A stretch of DNA of 41,720 bases from Myxococcales bacterium (GCA_029862185.1 JAOTXX010000034.1:1-41720); one strand, 5' to 3'. Shown: positions 32,644 to 41,170, numbered from the stretch's first letter. A program made the numbers and translations. Notes: generated by a model not told the origin, from the sequence alone.

Positions 32644-33341
32644 AACGTCAAGCCAAGGCCACCGGTGAAGTAGAGCTTGTCGCCTACCGGCGCACGATTG
32701 TTCGCATCGGAGCCTGCGAGCTCGAAAAAGAAGAACGAGCTGTTGATGCCCCAGTCTTCGTCGAGCGCGTTCGCGCGCCGCGGATTGATGAAGTTGAGCT
32801 CGAGCGCGAGTTGCGCAGCCCAGCCAAAGCCATGGCTGCGGCCGGTGCCTTTCCCGGATCCAACGGTCTCTTTGAAAAAGACGGTGTTGTACCCAACTTT
32901 GCCGCTGAACACGAACGGCACGGGCGTCCGGCGAGCCAGTGCGTCGATCCGCAAGACGACCATTGCATTGATCGGAAACAGGCTGAACTTGGCACCATCG
33001 CTTGAGGGGACACAAGTCCCGGGCGGCGAGCTCGCGAGACAAGCCGTCCCCTTGTACCCCGCCCAGCCTCCGGCAATGCCGATCCCGAGCGGCCCCAAGA
33101 ACGGGATTCGGTAAATAAAGAAGTCAAACTCGGGCAACAATAAAGGGCCGTTGCCGGAGTACACCACGTCGAACGCCGAGCTTCCCGGATCGGGGCGATA
33201 GGCGCCAATGCCAAGCGAGAGCAGGTACCCCTCGGGGCTCCAGCTCTCCTTCGACGCATAGCTTACGTCCTCGGCGCGAGCGAGATCGGGGCTGACCCCG
33301 ATCACCGTCATGAGGACGAGTGCCGAGGCAAAGGTTTTCAC
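32640..33341 (-). CDS. Predicted outer-membrane beta-barrel protein
   Basis: 233 residues from a GTG at 33341, chosen because GGAGG sits 8 bases upstream and a signal peptide follows (VKTFASALVLMTVIGV, cleavage near LARA-ED). The mature protein has alternating aromatic and glycine residues and ends in Phe (YFTGGLGLTF), the C-terminal sign used for barrel insertion. A loop has two Cys (ACLASSPPGTCVP). I recognise no named family. The GTG overlaps the stop of the MYXO-CTERM gene (GTGA), so translation is coupled. The stop overlaps the truA stop. Confidence 0.7.
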   Translation of the reverse strand: MKTFASALVLMTVIGVSPDLARAEDVSYASKESWSPEGYLLSLGIGAYRPDPGSSAFDVVYSGNGPLLLPEFDFFIYRIPFLGPLGIGIAGGWAGYKGTACLASSPPGTCVPSSDGAKFSLFPINAMVVLRIDALARRTPVPFVFSGKVGYNTVFFKETVGSGKGTGRSHGFGWAAQLALELNFINPRRANALDEDWGINSSFFFFELAGSDANNRAPVGDKLYFTGGLGLTF

Positions 33342-34324
33342 CGACGAAGCCTCCAAATGCCGAGGGCCGCGAACAGCAATCCGAGCGTCCACGCCGCGGA
33401 GCTTTGGGCGCCGCTGATCATCGAAAGAGGGGAAACCGAGCAACCCGTGCACGCGCCACTGGCGTCACAGAATCCAGCGGTCTCTGCCGCCGTGACCATC
33501 CAACCCGCAGACTTGTCGCTCTCATTGCCATTACCCGGAACGGCCGAGGCCTTGTCGACCGCCGTGGCGTATAGATAGGTGCTTTCGTCTTGCTCCAGCC
33601 CTAGACCGGTTGCGCTGAAGTTTTGACTGGTCGCATTCAGATCCGCGGTTACCCCTTCGATCAGAGTGGCCGTATCCGGGTCGTCTTCGACGTCGTTCCG
33701 ATAGAAACGATAGAGCTGGAGGTCATCGGTCGGCTGTGGCCAGGTCATCGTAAAGGATTCGCCGAGGCCTGGCGGTTCGGTGCTCACGTTGGGAGGATTC
33801 GGAGCGGTGACGTCGACTTTAAAAAGCGCAATGCCAAAATTTTCTGGGAGGACGTCTATTGCGCCCGGAGGAGACGAACGGAATGCGTACAGCTCGTACG
33901 GCTGTCCCTGGAGGGCGGTGTTGGCGCAGTCGACGAGGCCGGTCTCGGTCAGGTCCGCCAAGGTCAGGCCTAGTACCAGGTTGTTGATATCCAAGGTCTG
34001 GGCGGCTTCGCCTGCCACCGGCTGGCAACGGTTGGCGGTGATATCCGTGCGGTTCCTCTCGAGGTCGCATTGGCTGTTCTGGCCACCTACCCAAAGATAG
34101 ACCTGGTCGACCGCGGTCCCGGAGGTCGTGTCGATTCTGTCCTCGAACGTGGTTCCCGCGGGGTCCGCACAGTTCGCCGCGTTGAAGAAGCGCTCCTGGG
34201 TATCCGACAGGAACCCTTCTCCGCCAATGGAGGTGATCAGGTCTGCCGCCTGGGCGAACGTCGTCGGGCCAAACGCCGTGAGCGCCGCGCCAAGCGAGAA
34301 AAGGAATAAGAATCGATTGCGCAT
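33338..34324 (-). CDS. Surface protein with FN3-like domain and MYXO-CTERM-like tail
   Basis: 328 residues from the ATG at 34324; upstream in-frame starts add basic residues without a signal peptide and are rejected. Signal peptide RNRFLFLFSLGAALTAFG, cleavage near AQA-AD. Residues ~25-190 are Cys-containing and unassigned; ~192-285 resemble a fibronectin III domain (PNPPNVSTEPPGLGESFTMT onward). The C-terminus has the tripartite sorting form: Cys cluster CDASGACTGC, a hydrophobic helix (WTLGLLFAALGI) and RLRR. In myxobacteria MYXO-CTERM proteins are processed and displayed on the cell surface. The next gene, a beta-barrel, is translationally coupled and could be its partner; that is inference. 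Confidence 0.78.
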   Translation of the reverse strand: MRNRFLFLFSLGAALTAFGPTTFAQAADLITSIGGEGFLSDTQERFFNAANCADPAGTTFEDRIDTTSGTAVDQVYLWVGGQNSQCDLERNRTDITANRCQPVAGEAAQTLDINNLVLGLTLADLTETGLVDCANTALQGQPYELYAFRSSPPGAIDVLPENFGIALFKVDVTAPNPPNVSTEPPGLGESFTMTWPQPTDDLQLYRFYRNDVEDDPDTATLIEGVTADLNATSQNFSATGLGLEQDESTYLYATAVDKASAVPGNGNESDKSAGWMVTAAETAGFCDASGACTGCSVSPLSMISGAQSSAAWTLGLLFAALGIWRLRR

Positions 34325-34445
34325 GGCTTTGCTTCCGTGCAATCCCCGGGCCAACGGCGGGCGGCGGAAAACCGAGTATTTTCGGGAGCGCCGCGGACAA
34401 ACTGACATGATCCGCCCCTCTTCTACGCCAAGCCCTGACATTTCG

Positions 34446-35456
34446 TCACTTTAATAGAACTTTTTCTGCGATTTGGACGGCGTTGAGGGCGGCGCCTTTC
34501 CGGAGGTTGTCCGAGACGACCCACATCTGAATGCCGCCGGGATTTCCGACATCCGCGCGGATGCGCCCGACGTAGACGGGGTCCTTGCCCGCGGCGTCGA
34601 TGGGCTGGGGGTAGATTCCGTTGACGAAATCATCCACCACCACGACGCCTTCGGCTTGGCTCAGAAGCTCGCGTGCACGGGCCGCCGTGATGGGCTTGTG
34701 GGTCTCGACCGTGACGGCTTCGCTGTGCGCGGTGATGACCGGGACGCGGACCGCGGTGGGCGAGACAGCGATGTCAGGGTCCCCGAAGATCTTGCGCGTC
34801 TCCGATACCATCTTGAGCTCTTCTTCTTGGTAGCCGGTTTCGGCATCCACCGTCCAATGCATCAGAAGATTGCGGCTCAACTGACCGGAAAGCTTGGTCT
34901 TGTCGACTTCGCCGCCTCTGGCTGTTGCCCGCTCCTGGGCTTCAAAAGCGGCAACCGCCGTCGCGCCCGAACCGCTGATCGCCTGGTACGTGGCGACGAC
35001 GACGCGCTTGAGGCGACCCTCGTCGTGGAGTGGCTTGAGGGCGACGACCATCTGGATGGTCGAGCAGTTGGGATTGGCGATGATGCCCTTCGGCCGGTTC
35101 GCGGCCGCGGCGGCGTTCACCTCGGGCACCACGAGAGGGCAATCGGGGTCCGAGCGGAAGGCCGAGGAGTTGTCGACGACCAGGGCGCCCTTGCTCGCAG
35201 CGATCGGCGACCACTCTCGGGAGGTTCCCCCGCCGGCCGAGAAGAGGGCCAGGTCGACGCCTTCGAAGACTTCGGGGACGATCTCGATGACGGTATGCGC
35301 GACTCCCTTGAAGGTGACGGTCTTGCCGGCGCTACGAGCCGATGCCACGGGCACCAGCTTGGCTACTGGAAAGTCGCGCTGCTCGAGCACACGCAACATC
35401 TCCGCGCCCACCATTCCGGTGGCTCCAACCACCGCAACTTTGAGTCCCTGAGCCAT
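34446..35456 (-). CDS. asd: Aspartate-semialdehyde dehydrogenase
   Basis: 336 residues, the usual length. It reduces aspartyl phosphate to aspartate semialdehyde with NADPH, feeding lysine/diaminopimelate, methionine and threonine. Visible: VVGATGMVGAEMLRVLEQR (cofactor loop), SAGGGTSREW, VDNSSAFR, and the catalytic C131 in NPNCSTIQ; VRVPVITAHSEAV holds the active-site region of the second domain. It is divergent from the TolC-family gene with an 85-base gap. No lysine riboswitch-like structure fits in that gap. Confidence 0.97.
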   Translation of the reverse strand: MAQGLKVAVVGATGMVGAEMLRVLEQRDFPVAKLVPVASARSAGKTVTFKGVAHTVIEIVPEVFEGVDLALFSAGGGTSREWSPIAASKGALVVDNSSAFRSDPDCPLVVPEVNAAAAANRPKGIIANPNCSTIQMVVALKPLHDEGRLKRVVVATYQAISGSGATAVAAFEAQERATARGGEVDKTKLSGQLSRNLLMHWTVDAETGYQEEELKMVSETRKIFGDPDIAVSPTAVRVPVITAHSEAVTVETHKPITAARARELLSQAEGVVVVDDFVNGIYPQPIDAAGKDPVYVGRIRADVGNPGGIQMWVVSDNLRKGAALNAVQIAEKVLLK

Positions 35457-35541
35457 AGGCGACGGCTATAGATTAGCGTCGCAGGCGCGGCAAGCTGGCC
35501 CGAAGGCCGCTCGCGTATCATGCCTTCGGCAAGGAGCATTC

Positions 35542-37014
35542 ATGGCTAGTCATCGGTTCTCAGTTTTCTTTGGCGTCGCGAGCGTCTTCCTCGGCCTCAA
35601 AACGGCCCCCGTCCATGCACAGGCACCGCCCGAGGTGGCGTCGGAGACAGCGAGGCAAATGCAGGGTTCTCCCTTGGCCGAGCAGAAGGACGACGCTGCG
35701 GCGGAGGCCCTTCGGTCGCTCTACGTCCCAGGCGGGCTGACCTCGACTCAAGCGGTTACTCAGATCGCGGCGACCTCGCCGGATCTCGATCGGGCCAAGA
35801 CTCTGTTGCTCGATGCCAAGGGAGGGGCGATGCAAGCGATGTCCGCCCTGGTCCCACGCCTCGAGCTCCTCGGCCGCTATTCGCGACTCAGTCCGGTCGA
35901 CAACAGCACGACCTTCGAGGGAGAGTTCGATATCCCGGGGTTGGGCGTTGGCACCTTCTCAATCCCGGTCGACTTCCCCGCTTTGACTCAGCAGATCGCA
36001 AGCGATGCGACGCTCATCTACTCGTTCACCAATTCACTAGCCGAAGCGTTGCCCGCTTATCGGGCCGCAAAGAAGAACAAGATCTCGGCGGCTTATCAAA
36101 TTGAAGCGGAGCGGAACAATGTCGCCTTTGCGGCGAGGCAGGCCTACTACGAGTTCGCACGCGCTGAGGCAGGTCTCGGGGTAGCCAACTTCGCGCTCGA
36201 GGCGGCCGTCTCCCAGCGAAAGGAGACCGAGGCGCTCGTCGAAGCAGGGTCGGCTGCCCGCGTGGATTTGATGCGAGTTCAAGCGCAAGAAGAGGCGGCC
36301 AAAGTCGCGGTCGAACGCGCCAAGTTCGGTTTGCAGGTTGCCACCCGATCGCTGCAAGCCCTGATGCATACCGAAGAGCTTCCAACCCTGGGAGAGGACC
36401 TCTCCGAACCAGTGGGCGGCGTCCCGACGGAGCCGGAGAGTGCGCTAAAGGAGCGAGCATTCCGAGAGCGACCGGATCTGCGTGCGTTGCGCGCCTACGT
36501 CGAGGCGAGCAAGCATCAGCTTCGGTCAGCGATCGGGGGTAAGCTCCCTGACTTGCTCATTCGAGGGAGTGCCCAGTACTCGAATCCGAACCTCCGAGTC
36601 TTTCCGCAGCAAGAGCGATTCGCGGCGACTTGGGAAGCGGGTGCAGTCATCCGATGGGCGCCGAACGATACCGTCCGTGCGCAGGGGCGTTCCAAGCAAC
36701 TCCAGGCAGAGCTGGAGCGAGCCCATGCGGATGTCGACCAGCTCGAGATCGCGATTCGGGTGGAGGTCGCTGAGGGCTATCATGGGATGCTCGCTGCTCG
36801 GTCGGCGATGGATTCCGCCAGGCTCGGCCTCAGCGCGGCGCGAGAAGGCTACCGTGTCACGCGCGAGCAGCTTCAGGCCGGCATCGTGAACACTACGACG
36901 CTCTTGCAGGCGCAGTCCGAGCTCATTCGCGCACAGGTCGATGTCGTCGAGTCCGCGATCGGGCTTCGGATTGCAAAAGCAACGCTGCTCCGCGCCATCG
37001 GGGAGACGCCCTGA
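35542..37014 (+). CDS. TolC-family outer-membrane efflux protein
   Basis: 490 residues, ATG preceded by AAGGAG. Signal peptide ~1-27 (FGVASVFLGLKTAPVHAQ). Two internally similar halves of long helices joined by short beta segments fit the OEP/TolC trimer, which forms an outer-membrane and periplasmic tunnel: LVEAGSAARVDLMRVQAQEE in the first half and REQLQAGIVNTTTLLQAQSE in the second are the matching helix motifs. No inner-membrane pump or adaptor gene is adjacent, so the transported compound is unknown. A Nudix gene starts 1 base after the stop. Confidence 0.92.
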   Translation: MASHRFSVFFGVASVFLGLKTAPVHAQAPPEVASETARQMQGSPLAEQKDDAAAEALRSLYVPGGLTSTQAVTQIAATSPDLDRAKTLLLDAKGGAMQAMSALVPRLELLGRYSRLSPVDNSTTFEGEFDIPGLGVGTFSIPVDFPALTQQIASDATLIYSFTNSLAEALPAYRAAKKNKISAAYQIEAERNNVAFAARQAYYEFARAEAGLGVANFALEAAVSQRKETEALVEAGSAARVDLMRVQAQEEAAKVAVERAKFGLQVATRSLQALMHTEELPTLGEDLSEPVGGVPTEPESALKERAFRERPDLRALRAYVEASKHQLRSAIGGKLPDLLIRGSAQYSNPNLRVFPQQERFAATWEAGAVIRWAPNDTVRAQGRSKQLQAELERAHADVDQLEIAIRVEVAEGYHGMLAARSAMDSARLGLSAAREGYRVTREQLQAGIVNTTTLLQAQSELIRAQVDVVESAIGLRIAKATLLRAIGETP

Positions 37015-37015
37015 G

Positions 37016-37453
37016 GTGGCGGGCGAAGGCGACGCTACGCATCGCTCGCGGAGCTTCGGGCCGATCGTCGTTGCGGCGGCCGTGGTCATTCGGGAGGGCC
37101 GGGTGCTTCTCACCCGTCGCGCCGAGGGGCAGCACCTTGCGGGGATGTGGGAGTTCCCCGGGGGAAAGCTCGAGGAGGGGGAGTCGCCCGAAGAAGCGCT
37201 CGTGCGCGAGTGCCGAGAGGAGTGCGGGATCGACGTCGACGTGGGGGCGATCCTCGACGTGACACACCACCGCTTCCCCCAAAAGAACGTGCTCCTACTC
37301 TTCTATCGCTGCCGGCTTCGCGGCGGCGAGGTTCGTCATCTCCAGGTCGCCGACCACGCATGGGTCGCACCCGCAGAGCTCGATCGCTATCCGCTCCCGC
37401 CGGCGGATGATCGTGTGGTCGCCCGAATTCAGGCGCTCGGGCTTGGCGCGTAA
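37016..37453 (+). CDS. Nudix hydrolase, MutT-like
   Basis: 145 residues from a GTG at 37016, one base after the TolC-family stop, with GGGAG upstream. The Nudix box is GKLEEGESPEEALVRECREE followed by CGI, matching G-x5-E-x7-RE-U-x-EE-x-G-U except that Cys fills the first U position. WEFPGGK before the box and the short size are typical of MutT-like enzymes, which hydrolyse oxidised nucleoside triphosphates such as 8-oxo-dGTP. Substrate specificity is not proved by sequence. It converges with the lipoprotein gene, one base apart. Confidence 0.9.
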   Translation: MAGEGDATHRSRSFGPIVVAAAVVIREGRVLLTRRAEGQHLAGMWEFPGGKLEEGESPEEALVRECREECGIDVDVGAILDVTHHRFPQKNVLLLFYRCRLRGGEVRHLQVADHAWVAPAELDRYPLPPADDRVVARIQALGLGA

Positions 37454-37454
37454 T

Positions 37455-37976
37455 CTAGCGGCCGCGCGCGCGCCGGACGATGATGCGGCGGACCAAGCTG
37501 CTTTCTTCGGCTGGCGTCGACACCGGCTCCGCCAAGATGTGAATCCTGGCGCCGGTCGAGCCGGACGACTGCTCATAGAGCATGCCTTTGGCGACCTCGC
37601 TCGGCGTCCCAAAAGCTTCGGTCATTTGCCGCATGCTGGGCTTTGCTTCGATGAGGTCGAAGGTGACCTGTGTGACTTGATCGCCGGGCGTGACGAAAGT
37701 CACCCGATATCCTTCGTAGTGAATCAAGGCCTGGCTTTTGGTTCGCGCCTTGATCACGCCTTCCATTTCGGCGGCGACATAGTCCAAGTTCCGATCCGGC
37801 TGCGCCATGGCGCGCACCGCCGCGCGGACTCGATCTAGCGCTGCGTCGTTTCCGCCGGGGCCCGAGCGCTCGGATTGCTGCTCGGCGATGTCTTCGAGTG
37901 AGTCGCCGCGCGTGCATGCAGCCATGGCGCAGACGATCACGAGTAACGATGAGGCGAGGCGAGGGTACTTCAACAC
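37455..37976 (-). CDS. Predicted lipoprotein of unknown function
   Basis: 173 residues from a GTG at 37976. The lipobox is in LLVIVCAMAACTRGD, with C21 the probable lipidated residue. A helical region follows (25-65), then an alpha/beta part containing KPSMRQMTEAFGTPSEVAKG, which resembles the small repeat-like folds of periplasmic lipoproteins such as SmpA/BamE. That comparison is weak. The start is unusual: AGGAG sits in the loop of a hairpin and the GTG at its base (37975-37995). Confidence 0.7.
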   Translation of the reverse strand: MLKYPRLASSLLVIVCAMAACTRGDSLEDIAEQQSERSGPGGNDAALDRVRAAVRAMAQPDRNLDYVAAEMEGVIKARTKSQALIHYEGYRVTFVTPGDQVTQVTFDLIEAKPSMRQMTEAFGTPSEVAKGMLYEQSSGSTGARIHILAEPVSTPAEESSLVRRIIVRRARGR

Positions 37977-37995
37977 ATCAGCTCCTGGCTGATGT
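37975..37995 (-). promoter_or_regulatory. Hairpin holding the lipoprotein start and its ribosome-binding site
   Basis: On the minus strand: ACATCAGC-CAGGA-GCTGATGT, a perfect 8-bp stem with a 5-base loop. The loop plus next base reads CAGGAG, a Shine-Dalgarno sequence for the GTG at 37976-37974, whose first two bases are the last two of the stem. The site is just inside the 5' end of the message for the gene at 37455-37976. Confidence 0.6.
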
Positions 37996-38042
37996 TTGTA
38001 CCGCGAAACGGCCCGGCGCCAAAAAGAACGCCGACGTCGGCG

Positions 38043-38606
38043 TCAGTGCTTGGCGAGGGCGTCCGCGACGGAGCCGCTCGCGCCGGTGCGGATTCGAACG
38101 GCAAACGGCTCGCGCTCGGTGCCGACTCGCTCGAGCGACGGCGCGGCGCCGAAAAACGCGGTCGATGTTTGCTCCAGCGCGGGTTTGTACGCCGCGTAGG
38201 TCGCGTCGCCGTTCGGGGCGTTGAGCCGGTCCTGAACTCGAAACAGCACTTCGTCCGTTGCAAACTCGAGGTCGAGGCTGCTCTCCGCTTCCAAGAGCTC
38301 GCATGCCCTGAGCGCACGCTGAAAGGCATCGTCGATGCCGGCCTGAAAGTCGCCGTCGAAACCACGTTTGCGGCTGTAGAGAAGGCCCGGCCGGTCATCG
38401 GCCACATCGAGGTAGTAGTCCGACTGATGACCGATCAGAACCACACCGGGCCCCTGGGGAACGTGTGCGTAGTCCGCGACGTCGATCAGGAGCTCGTCAG
38501 AGATCTTTTTGTTGCGAATCCACTCGTGAAAGACGGGGACGAGCTTTTCGAGCTCGATGCCGCCCGCTCTGGTGTAGAGCTTCACCTGAAACTTCGTTGC
38601 TTGCAT
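38043..38606 (-). CDS. Sulfite/nitrite-reductase-associated protein, unknown function
   Basis: 187 residues from the ATG at 38606; the frame extends 17 codons into the reductase gene but that part is not coding-like. It starts 5 bases after the reductase stop. Sequence blocks that look strongly constrained are KFQVKLYT, LVPVFHEWI, LLIDVADYAHVPQGPGVVLI, YYLDVADDRPGLLYSRKRG and DRLNAPNGDAT. There is no signal peptide or metal motif. I have the impression of a recurring family beside ferredoxin-type nitrite/sulfite reductases but know no function. A role in reductase assembly or regulation is inference from the tight operon. Confidence 0.8.
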   Translation of the reverse strand: MQATKFQVKLYTRAGGIELEKLVPVFHEWIRNKKISDELLIDVADYAHVPQGPGVVLIGHQSDYYLDVADDRPGLLYSRKRGFDGDFQAGIDDAFQRALRACELLEAESSLDLEFATDEVLFRVQDRLNAPNGDATYAAYKPALEQTSTAFFGAAPSLERVGTEREPFAVRIRTGASGSVADALAKH

Positions 38607-38611
38607 GGCCC

Positions 38612-40855
38612 TTACTCCGCTGCGGCGGCTGCTGCCTGGGTGAGACGCTCGTAGCACGCGTGCGCTGCCTCGAGAAACAACTGGGCTTCGTCGAGCGCTC
38701 GGTGGGCGATTTCGTCGTTGGCGTTCTCGTAGGACTGCTCGCCGTGCATCTTCAAGAGGTACGCCGCGAACTTGCCCTTCGCGAAGGGGTCATGAAAGAG
38801 CGTGGTGTCGTGAAGGTGCGTCTTGAAGTTTGCGACCACGTCGTCCGCGTCGTCTTTGACCTGCACTTCGAGGTGGCGGACCAGGGCCTTGGCCGCCGTG
38901 ACCATCGCCGTGAAGCCCCCGAGGGCGGCAGCCCCAGCCTGCCCGGCTTCGAGCGCGTCCTGCGCATCGTGGAGCTGCTGCTCGGCTTGTTGGAGGCCAA
39001 ACTCGACGAAGGGGACGATCTCGCCAGCGCACTCGCCCACGCCAATGTCGCCGATGGTGTACTCCCGAGGATTGCCCCAGTCGCTGTAGTAGCTCGGGTC
39101 TTCTTCATAAGGGGGCGGCTTCTGAATTGGCGCCAAAACCTTCCGAAATTCCCTCTTGCCAACCCGCGCGATGAACGCCTGGAAGCTCTCCTCGCCCTCG
39201 CGGTTGGTGAGGTAGTGTTGGGTGATCAGATCGACGGCTTTCGGGATGTTCTTGGACGGAACCGCGCCCACCACCAGGCCGTAGCTCTTGGCGTTCTCGG
39301 TCCACTGTCCGCCGAGGACGATGTTGAAGTGCGGAACCTTTCGGCCGCCCACCTGCCGGCTCACGCCGGTGAACCCGATGTCGGCGGCGTGGTGTTGGCC
39401 ACAGGAGTTGAAGCAGCCGCTCGCCTTCATGCGAAGCGCTCTGACCGCAGGGTCGAGCTCGCCTTCGACGAGGGTGAGCCGCTTGCGGAGCTCACCGGTC
39501 AGGCCCCGTGACGCGGAGATGCCGAGCTTGCAGGTGTCGGTGCCAGGGCAAGACGTCATGTCGGTGATCGTGCCTGCGCCGGCCGCAGCCATCTGCAGCG
39601 CGACGAGGCCATCGTAGAACGCCACGGCGTCTACGCCGCTGAGCCAGCGGAAGGTGAGGTTTTGCTCGACCGTGCAGCGAATCGAATCCCCGGTGTACTT
39701 CCGCGCGAGGTCGGCCAGCGCGCGGCCCTGGGTGGCGGTGAAGTCACCGAGCGGAAGCGTCACAATGGCGGAGTAGTAGCCCTCCTGTGCTTGCGGCTTG
39801 AGATTGTGCTCCGCCCAGGCGCGGAACCCAGCCGGAGCGTCGCTGGGAATCGCGCCTGGGTCGCGCACGGGCTTCTCGTCGGTGGCGTGAAGGTCATCGA
39901 GGAAGGCCGTCCAGCGCTCGTCCGGACGGAGCCCTTCGCGCTCCTCGGCGACGAGCTTTTTGAACTCGTCGATGCCTACTTTCTGAACTAGGAACTTGAT
40001 GCGTGCGCGGGCGCGGCTCTGCTTCTCACCAAGGCGGGCAAAGACGCGGGAGACGGCTTGCGCAAGAGGAAGAAGCTCTTCTTCGGGGCAGAATTCGGCA
40101 AGAACCTTGGCCTGCACCGGCACGGCGCCGAGCCCTCCACCAACGACGACGCGGAAGCCGCGCTTGCCATCTCGGACATGGGCGACGGCACCAAGATCGT
40201 GAAACGTGACGAGCCCACAGGGATTGTCTTCACAACCAGAAAACGCGATCTTGAATTTGCGCCCGAAGTCTTGAACGTCGGGGTGACCCAAGAGGAACTT
40301 CGTAATCGCATTGGCGTAGGGGGTGACGTCGAACGCCTGCGTCTTGCAGACACCGGCGTACTCACAGGCCGTCACGTTGCGAACGCTGTTGCCGCAAGCT
40401 TCCCGGGTGGTGATCCCGACGCTGGCGAGACGGCGCATCATGTCGGGCGCCTCTTCGATATGAATGAAGTGAAGCTGGATGTCCTGCCGCGTCGTCACGT
40501 GCAGGATCGAATCGGAGTTCTCTTCGGCGAGCTCGCTCAGCACCTCGAGCTGCTTGGCGGTGAGCTTCCCGAACGGGATCTTGATCCGCATCATGCCCGG
40601 TGCGTCCCACACCGTGTCCGGCCCCTTGGTCAGGTCGCCGCAGGGGAATGCAAGCGTCTTTTGGCCGGTGCCGTCGTCGCGAAGGCCGTTGTCGTAACGC
40701 TGCCCGTAGACACCTCGACGAAGCCGGGTCTCGGCGAAGATCTTGTCGTCGAGCTTGCGCTGCTTCTTGAGCTCGATTTGGCCCTCGAACAGATCCACCT
40801 CGCCCGCGAGCTGCTCTGGAATCCGATCACCAAGCTGTTCTTTCCACGAAGTCAT
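38612..40855 (-). CDS. Siroheme nitrite/sulfite reductase with extra C-terminal helical domain
   Basis: 747 residues; AGGAG lies before the ATG. Two ferredoxin-like half-domains and two siroheme/4Fe-4S domains cover residues ~1-590. The cluster-siroheme ligands are C436-x5-C442 (SCPGTDTCKLG) and C481-x3-C485 (GCFNSCGQH). It performs six-electron reduction of sulfite to sulfide or nitrite to ammonia; sequence alone does not settle which. No flavoprotein subunit adjoins, so ferredoxin is the likely donor. Residues ~600-747 are an additional all-helical segment, absent from ordinary enzymes of ~550-640 residues, with HEPN-like amphipathic pattern. The companion gene 38043-38606 follows immediately. 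Confidence 0.93.
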   Translation of the reverse strand: MTSWKEQLGDRIPEQLAGEVDLFEGQIELKKQRKLDDKIFAETRLRRGVYGQRYDNGLRDDGTGQKTLAFPCGDLTKGPDTVWDAPGMMRIKIPFGKLTAKQLEVLSELAEENSDSILHVTTRQDIQLHFIHIEEAPDMMRRLASVGITTREACGNSVRNVTACEYAGVCKTQAFDVTPYANAITKFLLGHPDVQDFGRKFKIAFSGCEDNPCGLVTFHDLGAVAHVRDGKRGFRVVVGGGLGAVPVQAKVLAEFCPEEELLPLAQAVSRVFARLGEKQSRARARIKFLVQKVGIDEFKKLVAEEREGLRPDERWTAFLDDLHATDEKPVRDPGAIPSDAPAGFRAWAEHNLKPQAQEGYYSAIVTLPLGDFTATQGRALADLARKYTGDSIRCTVEQNLTFRWLSGVDAVAFYDGLVALQMAAAGAGTITDMTSCPGTDTCKLGISASRGLTGELRKRLTLVEGELDPAVRALRMKASGCFNSCGQHHAADIGFTGVSRQVGGRKVPHFNIVLGGQWTENAKSYGLVVGAVPSKNIPKAVDLITQHYLTNREGEESFQAFIARVGKREFRKVLAPIQKPPPYEEDPSYYSDWGNPREYTIGDIGVGECAGEIVPFVEFGLQQAEQQLHDAQDALEAGQAGAAALGGFTAMVTAAKALVRHLEVQVKDDADDVVANFKTHLHDTTLFHDPFAKGKFAAYLLKMHGEQSYENANDEIAHRALDEAQLFLEAAHACYERLTQAAAAAAE

Positions 40856-40903
40856 GATGCTCCTGTCCCCCGGCTGCCAATGACGCCACGAAGGGGAATT
40901 CTC

Positions 40904-40931
40904 ACTATTCCTCAGTTTTACCCCGGGTCAA
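40904..40931 (-). promoter_or_regulatory. Candidate promoter for the nitrite/sulfite reductase operon
   Basis: On the minus strand TTGACC (40931-40926), a 16-base spacer and AATAGT (40909-40904). An overlapping TTGACT lies five bases upstream. The surrounding 40880-41020 is AT-rich compared with the window. The spacer carries a partial palindrome around CCCGGG (40922-40927) that could be an operator. Confidence 0.5.
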
Positions 40932-41033
40932 GTCAACAATCCAGAAAATGAAGAATTGCTGTCGATTTCATTGGCGAAAACACCAAAATATACATGAGTG
41001 AAATGATAAAGAACTTGCGGACCGAGCCATTGC

Positions 41034-41061
41034 TTGCTGAGCGAAGCCTTGCCGCTATAGT
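41034..41061 (+). promoter_or_regulatory. Candidate promoter for the tRNA pair
   Basis: TTGCTG (41034-41039), 16 bases, then TATAGT (41056-41061), followed by GC-rich DNA. The predicted start near 41068 is about 32 bases before tRNA-Gln. Confidence 0.55.
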
Positions 41062-41099
41062 GCCGCCGCTCGACACCCCAACTAAGGTATCGGGACCAT

Positions 41100-41170
41100 T
41101 CGGGGATCGTCTAACGGCAGGACTCCAGTTTCTGGTACTGGCTATCTAGGTTCGAATCCTAGTCCCCGAG
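41100..41170 (+). tRNA. tRNA-Gln (anticodon CUG)
   Basis: Acceptor arms TCGGGGA (41100-41106) and TCCCCGA (41163-41169) pair perfectly. The anticodon stem is CCAGT/ACTGG with loop TTCTGGT, giving anticodon CTG, which reads CAG (Gln). The T arm is CTAGG-TTCGAAT-CCTAG. The discriminator is G and CCA is not encoded; the next bases are CTA. Confidence 0.95.

Noticed and set aside
34325-34441. N-terminal extension of the MYXO-CTERM protein
   Set aside because: Basic residues with no signal peptide; the ATG at 34324 is directly followed by one.
40994-41149. Short frame beginning ATGAGTGAAATG upstream of and running into tRNA-Gln
   Set aside because: It overlaps the tRNA gene and its promoter, so it is not a credible gene.
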